A DNA stretch of 43,691 bases from Mariniblastus sp. (GTDB lineage: Bacteria > Planctomycetota > Planctomycetia > Pirellulales > Pirellulaceae), in the NCBI GenBank assembly GCA_029251085.1, contig JAQXDZ010000162.1, positions 1 through 43,691 on the forward strand, in the 5' to 3' direction. Shown here in pieces: positions 40,732-43,691 of the stretch. A program made the translations under genes and the position numbers. The notes under the pieces are model-generated. The model was not told the origin of the DNA and made no database searches. It saw only the letters and a program-made list of their open reading frames with translations. How positions within the stretch are numbered: position 1 is the first letter of the stretch; each line of letters opens with the position of its first letter.

Positions 40732-43476
40732 TTGTCGACTGATTCACAAGAGCCGGATGAAGACGGCGGTGGCAGCGGTTTAAATAGCAATGAATCGTTT
40801 CTTGAAATGCCGATTGAGGACGAGCTTAAGTCTAGTTATCTGACCTATGCGATGAGTGTCATTGTTTCGCGGGCATTGCCAGATGTGCGCGATGGATTGA
40901 AGCCGTCTCAACGACGTATTCTTGTGGCGATGAATGACCTTAGCTTGACGCCTGGTTCTTCGCGGGTGAAGTGCGCGAAAATTTCCGGTGACACTAGTGG
41001 TAACTATCACCCCCACGGTGAGTCTATTGTTTATCCAACGTTGGTTCGGATGGCTCAAGAGTGGAATATGCGGCATGTGTTGGTGGATAAGCAGGGTAAT
41101 TTTGGTTCGATTGCCGGTCTTCCTCCTGCGGCGATGCGATATACCGAGGCGAGAATGTCGCCCGTTGCAGCGTTGATGCTGGAAGATCTCAAGCTGGACA
41201 CTGTCGACTTTACGCCAACCTATGATGAGCGGCGGATGGAGCCCTCGGTCTTGCCGAGCAAGTTCCCTAATTTGCTCGTCAATGGTTCGAGTGGAATCGC
41301 TGTCAGTATGGCGACGTCGATTCCGCCTCACAATTTAGGCGAAGTGTGTGAAGCACTGAAAATCGTGATTGCTAACCCTGAATGCACCATCAGCGAAATA
41401 ATGGGCGTTTTGCCGGGGCCGGATTTTCCAACTGGCGGTACGATTTGCGGTACGGCCGGAGTAATTAAAGCGTACCGAACAGGCCGCAGTACAATCATCG
41501 TGCGAGCTGAATGTGAAATTCAACCAGTTTCGAAAAAGAAGAACCGTTTCAAAATCGTAGTCTCCGAGTTGCCGTTCCAGCAGACTCGTGATGGAGTGGT
41601 GGATAAGATCGCCACGCTGGTCAAAACCGACAAAGTCAAAGGTATTTCCGGGATTAAGGATCTTAGTGATCTGAAAGAACCGGTGAAGCTTGAGATTGAA
41701 ATAAAGAGCGATGCTGATCCGGAAGTGGTTTTGAATCAGCTGTACCAGTTTTCGCCATTGCAAACATCTTTTTCCATGAACTTCATGGCATTGGTGGATG
41801 GAAAGCCGCGAGAGCTTTCTATCAAAGACTTCCTTACTGAATTCTTGCGGCATCGCGTTCAGGTGATCCGCCGTCGAACTCAGTTCTTGCTTAGTCGTGC
41901 CCGCCGCCAGAAGCACACGATTGAAGGTTTGTTGTTGGCGCTGGCTGATATCGATCAAATCATCAAGATCATACGCAGTTCAAAGACCCAAGCGGAAGCC
42001 AAGGCGGGGTTGATGGGCATTGAGTGCCCAGCCTCAATGATGCAAAGAGCGTTGGGTGAAGATGGGTTTAAGGTGTTCCAGGAAGAACGCGGTGAATCCG
42101 ATGTTTATCATCTGACGGGGATTCAGGCGGACGCGATTCTAAAAATGACACTCGGGCAGTTGGTTAATCTTGAGCAGGAAAAGCTCGGTGGTCAGCATGC
42201 AAAGTTGTTGGAAGAGATCAAAGAGTATCTCAGGATTCTCTCCGACGATGCAAACGTTTACCTGATAATTCGTGAAGATCTTGAAGAGATTCAGCGGAAG
42301 CTTGCCGACACGCGGCGAACCGTTTTGTCGCACGAAGAAGTTCGCAATATCGACCTTGAAGATTTGATTGAAGAAGAAAATATGGTCGTTTCGATTAGCC
42401 ATCGCGGTTATATCAAGCGAACGCCAGTCAGCACTTATCGGGCTCAGCGACGAGGTGGTAAGGGGATCAAGGGAGCGAAGAGCGAAGACGAAGATCCAAT
42501 CGAACACATTTTTGCTGCCAGTACTCACGATTACCTGTTGTTCTTTACCACTAAAGGGATCGTCCATTGGCGGAAAGTTCATCAGTTGCCCCAGTTAAGT
42601 CGGGAGAGTCGTGGGCGTGCGATTGTGAACATCGTTCAACTCGATGAGGGAGAGGCAATTGCGTCTTGCCGGGCAATTCGAGATTTTGATGCAGCGGAAC
42701 ACTATCTTGTCATGGCAACGAAGAACGGGCTTGTTAAGAAAACTCCGCTCTCGGCCTATGGCCGGCCAAGGAATGGTGGCATTATCGCTGTCAAGCTGAG
42801 AGAAGATGATGAGATCATTGACGTACTTGTTGCCAAGGCTGGAGATGAGATTGTGCTTTCGACGGAAACGGGGATGGCGATCCGTTTCCGGGAATCGGAT
42901 GCACGACCAATGGGACGGAATACCAGCGGTGTCAAAGGGATTTCGCTGACACCAGGCGACAAAGTTGTTGGAATGGTGGTCGCAGATCCTGAAGCAACGT
43001 TACTGACTGCGTGCGAAAAGGGGTATGGCAAACGAACCATGTTTGGGGCGAACTCAAAGACCGGCGAAGAATCCGAAGAAGTCGAAGGCGATTCCGTCAA
43101 TGGTAGCTCGCGATACCGCACTCAAAAGCGTGGTGGAAAAGGGCTTCGCGATATTAAAACAACAGAACGAAATGGACGGGTGATTGGTGTTAAATCGGTC
43201 AATGATGACGATGAGTTGTTGTTGATGACATCTCGCGGGAAGATCCAAAGGATTAAGTGTGCGGATGTGAGTACTATCGGTCGAAACACGCAAGGTGTTC
43301 GAATCATGGGGCTGGATGAAGAAGATTCCCTGGCCGTCATAGCGGTAGTGCCTCGAGATGAATTGGGTGACGAACCGGAGAGTGGGTCTCCAGAGTCGGC
43401 TTCGCCTTCACCGGCCATTGAGACGGATTCTGCGGCTACCGAACCTGAGAGCGGTTCCCAGGAAAGCGAAAATTAA
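40732..43476 (+). CDS. gyrA: DNA gyrase subunit A
   Basis: A 914-residue type IIA topoisomerase A subunit. It cuts and rejoins DNA with GyrB to add negative supercoils. The catalytic tyrosine is Y137 in AAMRYTEARMS. The N-terminal DELKSSYLTYAMSVIVSRALPDVRDGLKP and LVNGSSGIAVSMATSIPPHN are classical. The GyrA box QRRGGKG (572-578) in the C-terminal beta-pinwheel supports gyrase over topoisomerase IV. In the quinolone-determining region, Ser98 (E. coli 83) is kept but the E. coli Asp87 position is Pro102 (HGESIVYPT). An acidic, Ser/Glu-rich tail ends the protein. TTG start at 40732, with a Shine-Dalgarno-like AGGCGG. Confidence 0.95.
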   Translation: MSTDSQEPDEDGGGSGLNSNESFLEMPIEDELKSSYLTYAMSVIVSRALPDVRDGLKPSQRRILVAMNDLSLTPGSSRVKCAKISGDTSGNYHPHGESIVYPTLVRMAQEWNMRHVLVDKQGNFGSIAGLPPAAMRYTEARMSPVAALMLEDLKLDTVDFTPTYDERRMEPSVLPSKFPNLLVNGSSGIAVSMATSIPPHNLGEVCEALKIVIANPECTISEIMGVLPGPDFPTGGTICGTAGVIKAYRTGRSTIIVRAECEIQPVSKKKNRFKIVVSELPFQQTRDGVVDKIATLVKTDKVKGISGIKDLSDLKEPVKLEIEIKSDADPEVVLNQLYQFSPLQTSFSMNFMALVDGKPRELSIKDFLTEFLRHRVQVIRRRTQFLLSRARRQKHTIEGLLLALADIDQIIKIIRSSKTQAEAKAGLMGIECPASMMQRALGEDGFKVFQEERGESDVYHLTGIQADAILKMTLGQLVNLEQEKLGGQHAKLLEEIKEYLRILSDDANVYLIIREDLEEIQRKLADTRRTVLSHEEVRNIDLEDLIEEENMVVSISHRGYIKRTPVSTYRAQRRGGKGIKGAKSEDEDPIEHIFAASTHDYLLFFTTKGIVHWRKVHQLPQLSRESRGRAIVNIVQLDEGEAIASCRAIRDFDAAEHYLVMATKNGLVKKTPLSAYGRPRNGGIIAVKLREDDEIIDVLVAKAGDEIVLSTETGMAIRFRESDARPMGRNTSGVKGISLTPGDKVVGMVVADPEATLLTACEKGYGKRTMFGANSKTGEESEEVEGDSVNGSSRYRTQKRGGKGLRDIKTTERNGRVIGVKSVNDDDELLLMTSRGKIQRIKCADVSTIGRNTQGVRIMGLDEEDSLAVIAVVPRDELGDEPESGSPESASPSPAIETDSAATEPESGSQESEN

Positions 43477-43644
43477 TGGTTTGATGTGGAGCAATTCGAT
43501 TGGTGAGCCAGTAGGTTTTCTAAGTTGATTGTGGTGATGACTTTTCAGTGAATGGGTCTTTGACTACTATCAAATTCGATGTTTTCAAAAGTGCAGCGAG
43601 TATTTTTGTTGTCTAAACGGTCAAGTTTTTAAAGCGGCGATTCT

Positions 43645-43691
43645 ATGGATATTGCAATGATTGGGACGGGCTATGTCGGGCTTGTCTCGGG
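43645..43691 (+). CDS. UDP-glucose/GDP-mannose dehydrogenase family protein, 3' partial (first 15 residues)
   Basis: Only the start is in the window: ATG at 43645 gives MDIAMIGTGYVGLVS, the N-terminal NAD-binding motif (G-x-G-YVGLVSG) characteristic of UDP-sugar 6-dehydrogenases. These make UDP-uronic acids by two-step oxidation at C6. It could supply the uronic acid needed by the WbpB/E/D-like trio, though it lies on the other side of gyrA and may instead use UDP-glucose. The 168-bp gap after gyrA has no clear terminator or promoter. Confidence 0.75.
   Translation, partial: MDIAMIGTGYVGLVS

Overview
The window looks like a planctomycete chromosome segment, most likely close to the Pirellulaceae. 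This is inferred from two giant, Asp/Asn-rich proteins (one with a visible prepilin-like N-terminus), the mixed ATG/GTG/TTG starts with few clear ribosome binding sites, the moderate base composition and the GyrA sequence. No species is claimed. No tRNA, rRNA, CRISPR array, transposase or integrase was seen.

Layout. (1) 1-3564, plus strand: the C-terminal part of a giant protein whose N-terminus lies left of the window. (2) 3635-31898, minus strand: about 28 kb of 26 closely packed genes forming an exopolysaccharide locus, transcribed right to left. It starts with a Wzz/GumC-like chain-length protein, a CpsD-like ATPase with an altered P-loop, and a short sugar-1-phosphate transferase. Next come three enzymes resembling the WbpB/WbpD/WbpE route to a 2,3-diamino-uronic acid nucleotide sugar, a Wzy/O-antigen-ligase-like polymerase, a Wzx-type flippase and three GT4 glycosyltransferases. 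The second half is a decoration module: two deacetylase-like proteins, an alpha/alpha-barrel protein, ATP-grasp, methyltransferase, P-loop kinase, a UPF0489/arginase-like protein, a D-2-hydroxyacid dehydrogenase, PEP mutase, two FemAB-type transferases, a JmjC-like cupin, an acyl carrier protein, an acyl-CoA ligase and a PLP-dependent decarboxylase. (3) 31899-32611: a divergent intergenic region with repeated 9-10 bp sites and hairpins. (4) 32612-37312, plus: a full-length paralogue of the left-edge protein, so the locus lies between two related giant genes. (5) 37324-40335, minus: dihydropteroate synthase and a membrane-anchored zinc-ribbon/alpha-alpha-toroid protein. (6) 40732-43476, plus: DNA gyrase subunit A. 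(7) 43645-43691: the first codons of a UDP-sugar dehydrogenase.

How the genes work together. The right half encodes a Wzx/Wzy-dependent polysaccharide pathway. The left half resembles the ligase/decarboxylase/ACP/FemAB/deacetylase set known from exosortase-A (XrtA/PEP-CTERM) polysaccharide loci, but no exosortase or PEP-CTERM protein is visible here. Inside this module is a genuine phosphoenolpyruvate mutase (EDK-x5-NS signature) next to a D-2-hydroxyacid dehydrogenase, with no phosphonopyruvate decarboxylase in the window. The most interesting hypothesis is that phosphonopyruvate is reduced to phosphonolactate, and that a phosphonate-bearing or other ACP-bound acyl group is then attached to a deacetylated aminosugar of the polysaccharide. 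This is an inference from gene context.
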